Shown here: piece by piece, positions 52,924-61,897 of the stretch
Layout: each line of letters opens with the position of its first letter
Position numbering within the stretch: the stretch's first letter is position 1
Source: a bacterium
GTDB lineage: Bacteria; Auribacterota; Tritonobacteria; UBA1439
DNA length: 64,000 nucleotides
Direction of reading: 5' to 3'
Assembly: GCA_028716845.1 (NCBI GenBank)
Contig: JAQUPF010000003.1
Coordinates: forward strand, 62,001 to 126,000
Made by a program: the position numbers and the translations under genes
Notes under the pieces: model-generated
What the model was told of the DNA's origin: nothing
The model's input: the letters and a program-made list of their open reading frames with translations, nothing else
Database searches by the model: none

Positions 52924-53549
52924 GGGAGCCTCGCGATCGCCGTCTCCCCGCCGCGCACGCGGTCCCCCTCGCGGACGAGGAGGCCCGCGTCGAGCGGGAG
53001 GAGGACGTCCACCCTCGAGCTGAACTTGATGATGCCGATCCGGTCGCCGGCGCGCACCGCGTCGCCGACGCCGCAGCGGCAGACGATCCGCCGGGCGATC
53101 ATGCCGGCGATCTGCCGGACGGCCATGGTCGCCGCGCCCGATTTGATGCCGATCGTGTTGTTCTCGTTCACCTCGGAGGCGATCTGCCGCATCGCGTTCC
53201 GGAACGAGCCCCGCCGGTAGTGCATGTAGTCCACTGTGCCGCTCACGGGGGCGTAGTTGATGTGGACGTCGAGGAGGGACATGAAGACGCTCACACGGCG
53301 GACGCGGCGGCCGAAGTAGCCGTTCTCCTCCACCTCGTCGACGCGCATCACCCGCCCGTCCGCCGGCGCGATGACCGCCCCCTCCCCGAGCGCGGGCCGC
53401 CGCCGCGGCTCGCGGAAGAAGAAGATGAAGCAGGCGGCGGCGAGCAGGACCGGCGCGGCGGCCGCCGCCGAGACCTCGGCGAGGGCGAGCCACGCGACTA
53501 TTGAAAGGCCGATGTACGGAACGCCCTCTCTCGCGATCGGAATACGCAT
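52920..53549 (-). CDS. psd: Phosphatidylserine decarboxylase (short form)
   Basis: This 209-residue proenzyme converts phosphatidylserine to phosphatidylethanolamine. V-F-M-S-L-L-D-V-H-I-N is the conserved active-site region, and the self-cleavage site falls in I-K-F-S-S-R-V-D, where most short Psd proteins have F-G-S-R. The cleavage serine is kept, but the preceding Gly is Ser. Membrane segments are at the N-terminus. Confidence 0.92.
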   Translation of the reverse strand: MRIPIAREGVPYIGLSIVAWLALAEVSAAAAAPVLLAAACFIFFFREPRRRPALGEGAVIAPADGRVMRVDEVEENGYFGRRVRRVSVFMSLLDVHINYAPVSGTVDYMHYRRGSFRNAMRQIASEVNENNTIGIKSGAATMAVRQIAGMIARRIVCRCGVGDAVRAGDRIGIIKFSSRVDVLLPLDAGLLVREGDRVRGGETAIARLP

Positions 53550-53582
53550 CCCCCCATACCCCTCCCCTGTTCGCCCGCCATT

Positions 53583-53612
53583 ATCCTACGGCAGCCCCCC
53601 CCTTCCCGTCAA
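53583..53612 (-). promoter_or_regulatory. Putative promoter of psd-pssA
   Basis: On the minus strand TTGACG (53612-53607) and TAGGAT (53588-53583) are separated by 18 nt, about 34 nt before the psd start. Confidence 0.55.
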
Positions 53613-53710
53613 TGGCCGCCGCGTCCGTCCCGATAATGCCGGCGGGAGCGGCGGGCAGGGGGCGAACGTCCCGGCGGGCGATTATCCGTGGGACTGCCGT
53701 CATGGGGGGA

Positions 53711-54775
53711 TCACCGCCCCCGGCGATATCCGCATGCGAGCACGTCCCTGACCGTCCCCAGGAGCCGCTCCCGCCACAGAACCCCGTGGTGGCCCAGGCC
53801 GATCTTCTCACGGAAGTCCTTGACGTTGGCGACATACCAGTCGTACGTCTCCTTGAGGGCGTCGAGGTTGCTCTGGGCGGGATTCCAGCCGATGAGCGCG
53901 CGGGCCTTCGAGGTGTCGACGTAGCAGTCCCTATCGGCCGTCTTGTAGTGCCAGGCCCACATCTGGGTGAGGCCGAGCCGCTCGATGACGGTGAGGGCGA
54001 GCTTCGTCGGCGCCGCCGGAAGGCACATGAGGCGGGAGCCGGTGTCCGCGTGGGCGATGAGGTCGCCGAGGTCCTCGCGGACCGTCCTGAACGACTCGGC
54101 CCCGAGGTTGAGCGTGACGTTCTCCACCGGCATCGTGGCCATGCGGTAGACGCCCTCCGCGAGGTCGGAGACGCCCATCAGCTGGTACCGGTTCCCGCCG
54201 CTGCCGATCACGGGGACCGGCGCCCCGTGGGCGATCCAGTCGCACAGCAGCTGGAACACGCCGAAGCGACCCGCCCCGATGAACGACTTGGGCCTGAAGA
54301 CGCTCGCGTTCAATCCCTTCCCGCGGTACTCGGCGAGCATTCGCTCGCACGCCACCTTTGAGACGGCGTACGGGTGCTCGGGCGCGGTGGGCGTCTCCTC
54401 CGGGACGGGCGGGTGGAACTCGAAATACCCGTAGACGACCGTCGACGAGCAGAAGAGGAATCTCGGTATGCCGTTGGTGAGGCACAGGTCGAGCGCCGCC
54501 CTCGTCCCGCCGAGGTTCACGGAGCGGATCTCCTCCTCGGGCGAATCATGCAGGGCGGCCGCGCAGTGCACGAGACACTCCACGCCCCTGAAAAGATGCG
54601 CGCGGGAGAGGACGGCCCGCACGTCCATCTTGTGGAGCTCGATCTCCCGGGCGAGGTCCGGCCAGAAGTAGAAATCGTCCCTGTCGAGGCCGACGACGCG
54701 GCATCCCCGCTCGAGGAATTTCCGCGCGATGTGCGTCCCCAGGAAACCCGTGGCGCCGGTGATGAGGACCTTCAT
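53711..54775 (-). CDS. NAD-dependent epimerase/dehydratase
   Basis: This 354-residue extended SDR has T-G-A-T-G-F-L-G-T-H, C-S-S-T-V-V-Y-G, and Y-A-V-S-K. The C-terminal part looks less like UDP-sugar epimerases and more like 3-beta-HSD/dihydroflavonol-type members. It is the last of a three-gene minus-strand unit with two radical SAM proteins, so its substrate may be their product rather than a UDP-sugar. Confidence 0.82.
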   Translation of the reverse strand: MKVLITGATGFLGTHIARKFLERGCRVVGLDRDDFYFWPDLAREIELHKMDVRAVLSRAHLFRGVECLVHCAAALHDSPEEEIRSVNLGGTRAALDLCLTNGIPRFLFCSSTVVYGYFEFHPPVPEETPTAPEHPYAVSKVACERMLAEYRGKGLNASVFRPKSFIGAGRFGVFQLLCDWIAHGAPVPVIGSGGNRYQLMGVSDLAEGVYRMATMPVENVTLNLGAESFRTVREDLGDLIAHADTGSRLMCLPAAPTKLALTVIERLGLTQMWAWHYKTADRDCYVDTSKARALIGWNPAQSNLDALKETYDWYVANVKDFREKIGLGHHGVLWRERLLGTVRDVLACGYRRGR

Positions 54776-54797
54776 CGCTGGGGGCGCCCTCCCGTTC

Positions 54798-55841
54798 TCA
54801 TCGCACGATGTTCTCCCGCAGGAAGATATTGAAGTCCCTGATGTTCTTCGTGGATACCCCCGCCAGGGTCGTCTGCCGGAGCAGGTCGCAGCCCGCGCAG
54901 AGCGGCACCTCCCCGTGCCGGCGGGAGGCGATCTTCTCCCGCAGGCTGCGGATCGGCTCCCCGTTCCATATCTCGAGGAGCGTCGATTCCCTGACGCTCC
55001 CGAGGATGAAGCGGCCGTGGAAGTCCATGCAGCACGGCGCGACCGTCCCGTCCCAGAGGACATGCATGCTCATCCAGAGATACGGGCAGGGGGTGTACCT
55101 GAGCTTGAGCAGCCCGCCGCCGTCGGTCCGCTTCATGTAGCCGTACCGGCTGCCGGTGATCTCCTCCTCGATCTCGCCCACGTAGCGGTGGGGCGTCACG
55201 TACCGGTACGCGTTCAGCGGCAGTCCCCTGAACATCCTCCGGAACCGCTTCCGGTTCGCCCGCGTCGCAGTCTCGAGGAACGGCCTCGTCCGTATGAGCT
55301 GGATGATGGCGTACGGCTTCCTCGAGCGGAGGCGCCGCTTCGTCTCGAGAAACCCGACGACGTTGCCGATCGACTGCTCGAACACGGCGCCGCGCCGTAT
55401 CGCCTCGTAGGTCTCCTTGACGTACCCGTCGATGGAGAACGATATGAAATCGAGGCCGGCCCGGATCACCGCCTCCGACTTATCCGCCGTGAGAACCGTC
55501 GCGTTGCTCTCGAGGCGCACGCTGAGGCCGCGGTCGTGGGCGTACCGCACCATCTCCCCTATCTCGGGGTGGAGGAACGCCTCCCCCCTCCCGATGAGGT
55601 TGATGTCCACGGCGAAGCCGGCGGCCTCGTCGATGACGGCCCGGTAGAGATCGAGCGGCATCCTCCCCGGCGCGTGGACGTGTCCCCGCCCGGTCGGGCA
55701 GGAAATGCACCGGAGGTTACAGACGTTGGTGGGCTCTATCCATAGGCGGACGGGGGGGTGCGGGCACTCGATGGCGCCGTTCCGGTACTGCGCGGTGCAT
55801 TCCCTGAATCGCCGCAAGTTCCAGAGCAGGGGTTTCGGCAT
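54798..55841 (-). CDS. Radical SAM protein with SPASM-like C-terminus
   Basis: This 347-residue protein has the [4Fe-4S] motif C-N-L-R-C-I-S-C and, near the C-terminus, C-P-Y-L-W, C-C-M-D and C-A-G-C-D, which would bind auxiliary cluster(s) as in SPASM enzymes. SPASM proteins modify peptides or sugars. No precursor peptide is visible nearby. It begins 1 nt after the upstream B12-type radical SAM gene. Confidence 0.86.
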   Translation of the reverse strand: MPKPLLWNLRRFRECTAQYRNGAIECPHPPVRLWIEPTNVCNLRCISCPTGRGHVHAPGRMPLDLYRAVIDEAAGFAVDINLIGRGEAFLHPEIGEMVRYAHDRGLSVRLESNATVLTADKSEAVIRAGLDFISFSIDGYVKETYEAIRRGAVFEQSIGNVVGFLETKRRLRSRKPYAIIQLIRTRPFLETATRANRKRFRRMFRGLPLNAYRYVTPHRYVGEIEEEITGSRYGYMKRTDGGGLLKLRYTPCPYLWMSMHVLWDGTVAPCCMDFHGRFILGSVRESTLLEIWNGEPIRSLREKIASRRHGEVPLCAGCDLLRQTTLAGVSTKNIRDFNIFLRENIVR

Positions 55842-55842
55842 G

Positions 55843-57246
55843 TCAGAAGATGGACCAGGCGGAGGTGACGAGGTTGTACAGCTCCCGCCACGAACGCACG
55901 CGGGCCAGCGTCCGCGCGATGAAGGCGGGCCTGAAATAGAAGGCCCGGTAGGCGCGGGCGAGCCACCGGTCCAGCTCCTCGCCCTGAACCCGGGAGTCGT
56001 AGTACGCGATCCGGCCGATGATATCCCGGTCGCCGAGCGTGAACTCCCTCCAGTAGTCGATCCCCGTCCTTTGCTTGATGAGCTCGTAGAGCTCGCTGTT
56101 CGGCACCGGCACGAGCTTGCTGATGGAGACGTAATCGGTGTTGAGGGAGACCGCGAGGGCGATGTTCTTCCTGATGCTCTCGACCGTCTCCCCGGGGCTG
56201 CCGAGGACGAAGAATCCCAGCGTCATCAGCCCCGCCTCCTTCGCCCACCGGACCGCGTCGTGCATCTGCTCGATCGATATGTTCCGCTTGATCCGGCGGG
56301 AGACCTCCGGGTCCGCCGCCTCGAAGCCGTAGTTCACCCGGACACAGCCCGCGGCCTTCATGATCCGCAGGGTCTCCCGGTCCACGCAGTCCGGGCGCGT
56401 GCGGATGGCGAAATCGAACCGGAGCCGGCGGCGGATGATCTCCTCGCAGATGGCGACCACACGCCGGCGGTTGACCGTGAACGTCTCGTCCTGGATGAAG
56501 ATCTCCCGCATCCCGAACCGCGTGACGCACTCCTCCATCTCGTCGACGACCTTGCCGGGCTCGCGGAGGTGGTGGAAACCGGTCATGTCGCAGTAGAGGC
56601 AGCGGAAGGGGCACCCCATCCCGGAGAGCATGACGGTGATGGGCCAGTGCCTGGTGAGGATGGTCGTGTACCGGTCGTTCGGGAGGAGGTGGCGCGCGGG
56701 GAAGGGGACGTCGTCGAGCGTCGTGGGATCCTCGCGGGGCGCCGTGAGGACGACCTCGCCGTCGGCGCGGTAGGCGATCCCGAGGACCCGGTCGAGGTTC
56801 CGCCCCCCGCCGTCGATCTCCGCGAGCAGCTCCGGCATCGTTTTCCAGCCGGGGCCGATGACCGCGTAATCGATGCAGCGGTGCGTCATGGTCTCGCGCG
56901 GGTACAGCTTGAGATGGAAGCCGCCGACGATCACGGGGACGCGCATCGCCTCCTTGATCGGCCGTATCCAGTCGAGACTCTCGAGGAACGGCTCCGTGAG
57001 GAGGTTGAAGCCGATCACGTCGGGGGCGTGGTCCCTGAGTTCCCGCACCGTGTCCTCGACACCGATCCCTCGGGCGTTCGCGTCCGTGATCCGCACGTCG
57101 TGGCCGAGTTTTTCGAGGAGGGCGGCGAGGTACGCGATGCTCAGGTTTGGGAACACCTGCCCGCGGTCGCTGTACTGCCGCTGCACCTTGCGGGTGTACT
57201 TGAGCTTCGGCATCTCGTTCTTGGGATTGACGAAGGCCACTTTCAC
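55843..57246 (-). CDS. B12-binding-type radical SAM protein
   Basis: This 467-residue protein has an N-terminal Rossmann-like cobalamin-binding-type domain (L-S-I-A-Y-L-A-A-L-L-E-K-L-G-H-D-V) and a radical SAM core with G-C-P-F-R-C-L-Y-C-D. The layout is shared by BchE, HpnJ and methyltransferase-type radical SAM enzymes. The usual D-x-H-x-x-G corrinoid motif is not obvious. It starts with GTG at 57246, about 7 nt after a -10 box, so the mRNA may be leaderless. Confidence 0.85.
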   Translation of the reverse strand: MKVAFVNPKNEMPKLKYTRKVQRQYSDRGQVFPNLSIAYLAALLEKLGHDVRITDANARGIGVEDTVRELRDHAPDVIGFNLLTEPFLESLDWIRPIKEAMRVPVIVGGFHLKLYPRETMTHRCIDYAVIGPGWKTMPELLAEIDGGGRNLDRVLGIAYRADGEVVLTAPREDPTTLDDVPFPARHLLPNDRYTTILTRHWPITVMLSGMGCPFRCLYCDMTGFHHLREPGKVVDEMEECVTRFGMREIFIQDETFTVNRRRVVAICEEIIRRRLRFDFAIRTRPDCVDRETLRIMKAAGCVRVNYGFEAADPEVSRRIKRNISIEQMHDAVRWAKEAGLMTLGFFVLGSPGETVESIRKNIALAVSLNTDYVSISKLVPVPNSELYELIKQRTGIDYWREFTLGDRDIIGRIAYYDSRVQGEELDRWLARAYRAFYFRPAFIARTLARVRSWRELYNLVTSAWSIF

Positions 57247-57255
57247 GGTGCGTAG

Positions 57256-57264
57256 TATAGCAGA
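57256..57264 (-). promoter_or_regulatory. Extended -10 promoter TGCTATACT of the radical SAM operon
   Basis: TG-C-TATACT on the minus strand (57264-57256) ends 9 nt before the GTG. Transcription would start at or next to the start codon. The same TGC-TA pattern occurs at 2983 and 41195. Confidence 0.6.
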
Positions 57265-57394
57265 TCGGGAGCCCCGGCGGAAAGTCAATGGGACCGCCCC
57301 CGCCTCCTTCATCCGTCGCCCGCCGATTTCGCGCCCCGCCCCGCTCCCGCGTCGTCGGCGGTTGCGGCGGATTGGGGGCATCCGGTGCGGCGCA

Positions 57395-57405
57395 TGTGGT
57401 AGAAT
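57395..57405 (+). promoter_or_regulatory. Extended -10 promoter for the membrane protein-TPR pair
   Basis: TG-G-TAGAAT (57397-57405) lies 48 nt before the GTG start. No good -35 is seen. Confidence 0.45.
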
Positions 57406-57452
57406 ACCTCATTCGCGTTCGCGGCCCCCGCGACCGGGGAGGAAACCTGCAC

Positions 57453-59441
57453 GTGCCCATGCGCCCGAGAGTGCCGGCTGCCGCCGGACGGGGCATCGCG
57501 CGCCGGCTGGTCTGTGCGAACTGGTCGGCGATCGCGCTCCTCGCCCTCCTCCCGTCCCTCCGCGCGGCCCACCCCTCGCTCCGGGCCGCCGCGGACATCC
57601 TGCGCGATCTTGCCGCCCTCTTCACCATCTTCTTCGTCCCCGGGACGGCCCTCGTCATCTCGTTCTCGAGAAGGGATGCGATTCCCCTCTCCGGTCTCCT
57701 CGCCGGCGGATTCGCCGCCACCGTCGTGGTGTTCACCGCCTGCTCCACGCTCCTCAAGCTCGCCGGATTCACGGTGGGCCGCCCGCTCCTGCTCGCCATT
57801 GCGGCATGCACCCTGGCCGTCGCCCTCCTCCCGCTCCTCCGCTCACGGAGACTGCCCGAAGTGGTGAACGATCTCCCGCTCTCTCCGCTCGCTGGAGCGG
57901 CCGTGGCGCTCTCCTTCATCCTGCTCTTCGCGCTCCTCAACGGCTACACCTCTCTCGCCCCCCGGGACCACTGGCTGGTGGAACAGGTCGGTGCCATCAC
58001 CTTCCCCGCCGAACCGTCCCCCTCCCCCCCTCGCCACGACAGTCGCGGCGTCTCACGGGACGGTCGCTTCGTCGATCTCCACGGCGGCGAGGGGCGGGTG
58101 GCCATCACGGTCGGGGAGGGCGCCGGGAGGCCGGTGCGCGTCGGGTACCTCGTCCGGGCCGATGTCCCCGGGGAATTCTCCGTCTCGGCGGGCGGCGTGG
58201 AGCGGCGGTACCCCGTTCCCGCCCCCTTCCTCGATGGGGGGAGGGAGGTCCGCTTCCAGAACCAGGCCGTGGCGCAGGCGGATTTCGCGCTCCCCCCGGG
58301 CGAGCACGCGGTCGCACTCGGATTCAGGGACGCGGCGGGCGCCGCCGCGCCGTGCACAATCCTCGATTTCACCGGTCTCACCAGGGAGCGTTTCCTGGAG
58401 GAGTTCTTCCGGCGGTACCGGTTCGTCACCTTCGTCCTCATGTACGACATCATGGAGGCGGAGGACTTCGTCCGGAACCTCGCTCACAGGGTGTCCCTCT
58501 ACCACAGCCCCGGCACGCCGGAGATGCCCGGCTACGCCGCCACGAACCCGCCGCTCAGCTACATCTTCGCCTCGCTCGGCTACGTCCTCATGGGGCGGGA
58601 GATGGCGGCGGTCAACAAGGTCGCCTTCGCGGTCCTCGCGGCCTCGTTCCTCGCCTCCCTGCATCTCGTCCGGGACGGCGCGGGGCGGCCGTCGAACGCC
58701 GCCGCCCTTGCCCTCCTCCTCGGCACGCTCAGCCTCGCCGCCGCCCTCACGATCGGCGTCTCGCTCCACTTCATGACCCATTTCATGACGCTCTGCCTCC
58801 TCCTCTCCTGGGCGCGCCTCTTCGATCGACGGGGCGGGGCGTTCGTCCTCCTCTCGTTCATGGCGTGCCTCTCGGCGTGGGCCGGCTGGTATTTCGTCGC
58901 GCTCGGTCTCGCCTGCGAGGCGGTCCTGCGGCCGCGGGACGGCCGGTGGCTCCTCGGGAAGTTCGTCGCGGTGACCGCGCTCCTCGCCGGATTCCTCGCC
59001 GCCTTCCTCGTCATCGGCCACCGCATCGGCATGCTGCGACCGTGGCTCGACGAGCTCCTCTGGGAGAATTTCCGCCGGTTCGGCACCGCGCACCTCCATC
59101 AGGCGGGCTCGAGGGCGCGGTTCTTCTCCTCCCTCACCGCCGCGTCGGCGTGCCTGCCGCTCGCGCTCGTCCTCCGGCGGGACGCGCGCGCCCTCTTCTT
59201 CGCGCTCTTCTCCGCGATCTTCATCGGCACGCTCCTCGCCGCCCCGTCGAACGAGTGGAAGATCCACTACCTCAGCGCTGCCGGCTTCCCCCTGATGATC
59301 GCCGGCGGGCGGGCGCTCACCCTCGCTGAGGGGCGCGGCGGATTCCCCGGCAGAATCATGCCGCCGCTCATCCTCGCGGGCGCCTTCGCCGGCCTCGTCT
59401 GGATGCTCGCCCGAGCCCTCGGAGGGGCGCTCCTCGCATGA
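57453..59441 (+). CDS. Large multi-spanning membrane protein, GT-C-like
   Basis: This 662-residue protein has two N-terminal hydrophobic segments, a periplasmic beta-rich insert (about residues 190-310), and then a second block of membrane helices. Y-D-I-M-E-A-E-D-F-V and N-P-P-L-S-Y-I-F after the insert resemble the acidic first loop of PMT/ArnT-type GT-C enzymes. GTG at 57453 is preferred (GGAGG 10 nt upstream); the ATG at 57459 is an alternative. It overlaps the TPR gene (ATGA). The sugar and acceptor are unknown. Confidence 0.7.
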   Translation: MPMRPRVPAAAGRGIARRLVCANWSAIALLALLPSLRAAHPSLRAAADILRDLAALFTIFFVPGTALVISFSRRDAIPLSGLLAGGFAATVVVFTACSTLLKLAGFTVGRPLLLAIAACTLAVALLPLLRSRRLPEVVNDLPLSPLAGAAVALSFILLFALLNGYTSLAPRDHWLVEQVGAITFPAEPSPSPPRHDSRGVSRDGRFVDLHGGEGRVAITVGEGAGRPVRVGYLVRADVPGEFSVSAGGVERRYPVPAPFLDGGREVRFQNQAVAQADFALPPGEHAVALGFRDAAGAAAPCTILDFTGLTRERFLEEFFRRYRFVTFVLMYDIMEAEDFVRNLAHRVSLYHSPGTPEMPGYAATNPPLSYIFASLGYVLMGREMAAVNKVAFAVLAASFLASLHLVRDGAGRPSNAAALALLLGTLSLAAALTIGVSLHFMTHFMTLCLLLSWARLFDRRGGAFVLLSFMACLSAWAGWYFVALGLACEAVLRPRDGRWLLGKFVAVTALLAGFLAAFLVIGHRIGMLRPWLDELLWENFRRFGTAHLHQAGSRARFFSSLTAASACLPLALVLRRDARALFFALFSAIFIGTLLAAPSNEWKIHYLSAAGFPLMIAGGRALTLAEGRGGFPGRIMPPLILAGAFAGLVWMLARALGGALLA

Positions 59442-61897
59442 ACCAGCGCGCGGTGGTCGTCTTCCTTTTCGTCATGCTCCTCGCCGTGTGCGCGATCATC
59501 CTCGGCCGCTCCCGCGGGGCGAGGCACGTCGCCCTCAACCGGCACGGCTTCGCGCTGATCGAGGAGGGGCGGCACGCCGAGGCGGCGCGCCATCTCGAGG
59601 AGGCGATCCGGCGAGCCCCGAACTACGCGGATGCCCACCACAACCTCGGGATCGCCTACGGGAAGCTCGGCCGGCTCGACGCCGCGGCGAGCTGCCTCGA
59701 GCGGGCGATCGCCTACAGGCCCGATTTCCCCGAGGCGCACTCCAACCTCGCGCGCGTCCTCGAGGAGCAGCGGCGTTTCGACGAGGCGATCGCATCCTAC
59801 GAGCGGGCGGAGGCGCTCCGCGAGGGCTACGCGGCGGCGCGGCGGGGGCGGGCCCGCGTCCATTACAAGATGGCGAGGGAGGCCGCGCGTTCCGGCGACG
59901 AGGCGCGCTCGCGGGAACTCCTCGAGCGGTCGGTCGAGATCGACCCGGAATCCGCCGAGGCGCACTACGCCCTCGGCAGGCACCACATGCGGGCCGGCAG
60001 ATTCGGAGACGCCTTCGACCGCTTCACGGCGGTCACGCACCTGAAGCCGGACGTCGACATGCGCACCACCCTCGCCGGGGCGCTCTCGGAGCTCGGCAGG
60101 GAGCGCCTCTCGCGGGGAGACCACGCGGCGGCCGCCGATGCGCTCGACCGGGCGGTGTCGCTCAGGGAGGACGACGCCGACCTCTACCACTTGGGGAACG
60201 CGCTCATCCGCGGGGGCCGCCTCCGCGAGGGGATCGAGCGGATCGCGCGCGCGAGAGAGATCAGCGCCGCCCTCGACGCCGACGCGGCGCTCGCCCTCGA
60301 GCTCGCCGGCCGCGCGCGGGAGCGCATCGATGCGGGGGAGCTCGAAGAGGCGCGCGACCTGCTCGATGCCGCCGAGGCCGTCGATCCCGGCGTCGAGACG
60401 GGGGGAGGGCGGATCGCGCTCCTCTCCCGCGAGGCCGCCGAGCTCGAGGAGGCGGGGGCGCACGGTGCCGCGCTCGAGCGCCTGCGGCGGCTCGAGGAGA
60501 TCGAGCCGCTCCTCCCGGGACTCCGGGAACGCCTCGCGCGCATGTGCGCGCTCGCCGGAGAAGAGGGGGAAGCCGTGGCGCGGTACGAGGATCTCCTCTC
60601 GGCGGAGCCGGAGAACGCCGACTGGATACTGGCGATCGCCGAGCTCCAGGCGATCATCGGCGACCACGAGGAGGCGGCGAGGCGCTTCGCCGCCCTCGGG
60701 GACGCGGGGAGGGTGCGGTACCGGGAGGCCCTGGGGGCGTGGGCGCGGCAATTGTCCGAGGAAGGCGATGCCGATCGGGCCGTCGAGCTATTCCTGGAGC
60801 TGGTCCGGCACGACCCGGACGACAACCGTGCCCGGCGCGATCTCTGCGTCGCGCTCGGCGCCAAGGGACGCCACGAGGAGGCGATCCGGTGCATGGAGGA
60901 GGTGATCGCGCGTACGCCCCACGAGACCCCTCCCCCCGTCCACCACCTCGGCTGGAAGGAGCCGGGCGGCAACGTGCGCGTGATCGAGGACCTCCGCGTC
61001 TCGGAGGGGATGGAGCACCTCGGCGGGAGGCACGTGTGGCACGTCCACCAGCGGGATCTGCATGGCAGGAGCACGGTCGTCTCCGGGACGCTCGTCGTCC
61101 AGGGCGGTGAGCAGCGCTTCACGGCGGGCGCCGCGCTCCCGCCCGACCATCTCCCGCTCATCCGGATACGGTACATCGGCCCCGATTCCGTGGACCGGCC
61201 CGTCACCCTCTCGCTCCGCCACGACGGAGGGAACAGGCGCCCCATCTATCTCCCCCCGCTCGGCCAGTACCGCGAACTCTACCCGGACGTGAACGGCTAT
61301 ACCTACTACGACTACTATGCCGGAAGACTCCAGGGGCCCGCGAGGGTCCTCGCGCCTGGCACGGTCACGCCGTACCTCGACTGCCTCCACATCCTCGGCA
61401 CCCTCCACCGCGACGCCGGAAACGGAGAGAAGGCGCTCGAATGCGCCCGAACCCTCCAGGAAGCCGGCTCCAATTATTACGTCCTCGGCCATCTGGCGGC
61501 CGCCGAGACATGCCTGCGCCGCGCGATGGAGATCGACCCCTCGTTCTACTACGCCCCCTTCACGCTGGGCGAGGTCCTGTACCACATGGGCAGGCACGCG
61601 GAGGCGTTGGAGGCGACGAGGCGGGCGGAGACGCTGTGGCCGGAGAACCCGACGCCCGCCAACAACCTCGGCGTGATATTCGCGGCCATGGGGCTGAAGC
61701 CGCTCGCGGAGGAGTCGTTCCTGCGGGCGACTGAACTGGATATGACCTACTACAACCCCCACTACAACCTCTTGATGCTCTACAAGGCGGCCGGCGACAG
61801 GAAGCAGGAGCGGTTCTGGCGGGACAAGGCGCGCAAGGCCTCGAAATTCTTCGTCAAGGACAACGGCCTGATGCTGCGGGATCCACAGGCGAGGTGA
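59438..61897 (+). CDS. Membrane-anchored TPR protein with a central non-TPR insert
   Basis: This 819-residue protein has an N-terminal signal anchor (residues 5-22), many TPR units (30-490, e.g. A-H-H-N-L-G-I-A-Y-G-K-L-G-R-L), a beta-type insert at about 500-640 rich in Tyr, Gly and Pro, and further TPRs to the end. The insert reads like a carbohydrate-binding or beta-sandwich domain, but matches no family I know. It is translationally coupled to the membrane protein at 57453-59441 and could be its scaffold. Its last base abuts the opposing YfhO-like gene. Confidence 0.75.
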   Translation: MNQRAVVVFLFVMLLAVCAIILGRSRGARHVALNRHGFALIEEGRHAEAARHLEEAIRRAPNYADAHHNLGIAYGKLGRLDAAASCLERAIAYRPDFPEAHSNLARVLEEQRRFDEAIASYERAEALREGYAAARRGRARVHYKMAREAARSGDEARSRELLERSVEIDPESAEAHYALGRHHMRAGRFGDAFDRFTAVTHLKPDVDMRTTLAGALSELGRERLSRGDHAAAADALDRAVSLREDDADLYHLGNALIRGGRLREGIERIARAREISAALDADAALALELAGRARERIDAGELEEARDLLDAAEAVDPGVETGGGRIALLSREAAELEEAGAHGAALERLRRLEEIEPLLPGLRERLARMCALAGEEGEAVARYEDLLSAEPENADWILAIAELQAIIGDHEEAARRFAALGDAGRVRYREALGAWARQLSEEGDADRAVELFLELVRHDPDDNRARRDLCVALGAKGRHEEAIRCMEEVIARTPHETPPPVHHLGWKEPGGNVRVIEDLRVSEGMEHLGGRHVWHVHQRDLHGRSTVVSGTLVVQGGEQRFTAGAALPPDHLPLIRIRYIGPDSVDRPVTLSLRHDGGNRRPIYLPPLGQYRELYPDVNGYTYYDYYAGRLQGPARVLAPGTVTPYLDCLHILGTLHRDAGNGEKALECARTLQEAGSNYYVLGHLAAAETCLRRAMEIDPSFYYAPFTLGEVLYHMGRHAEALEATRRAETLWPENPTPANNLGVIFAAMGLKPLAEESFLRATELDMTYYNPHYNLLMLYKAAGDRKQERFWRDKARKASKFFVKDNGLMLRDPQAR

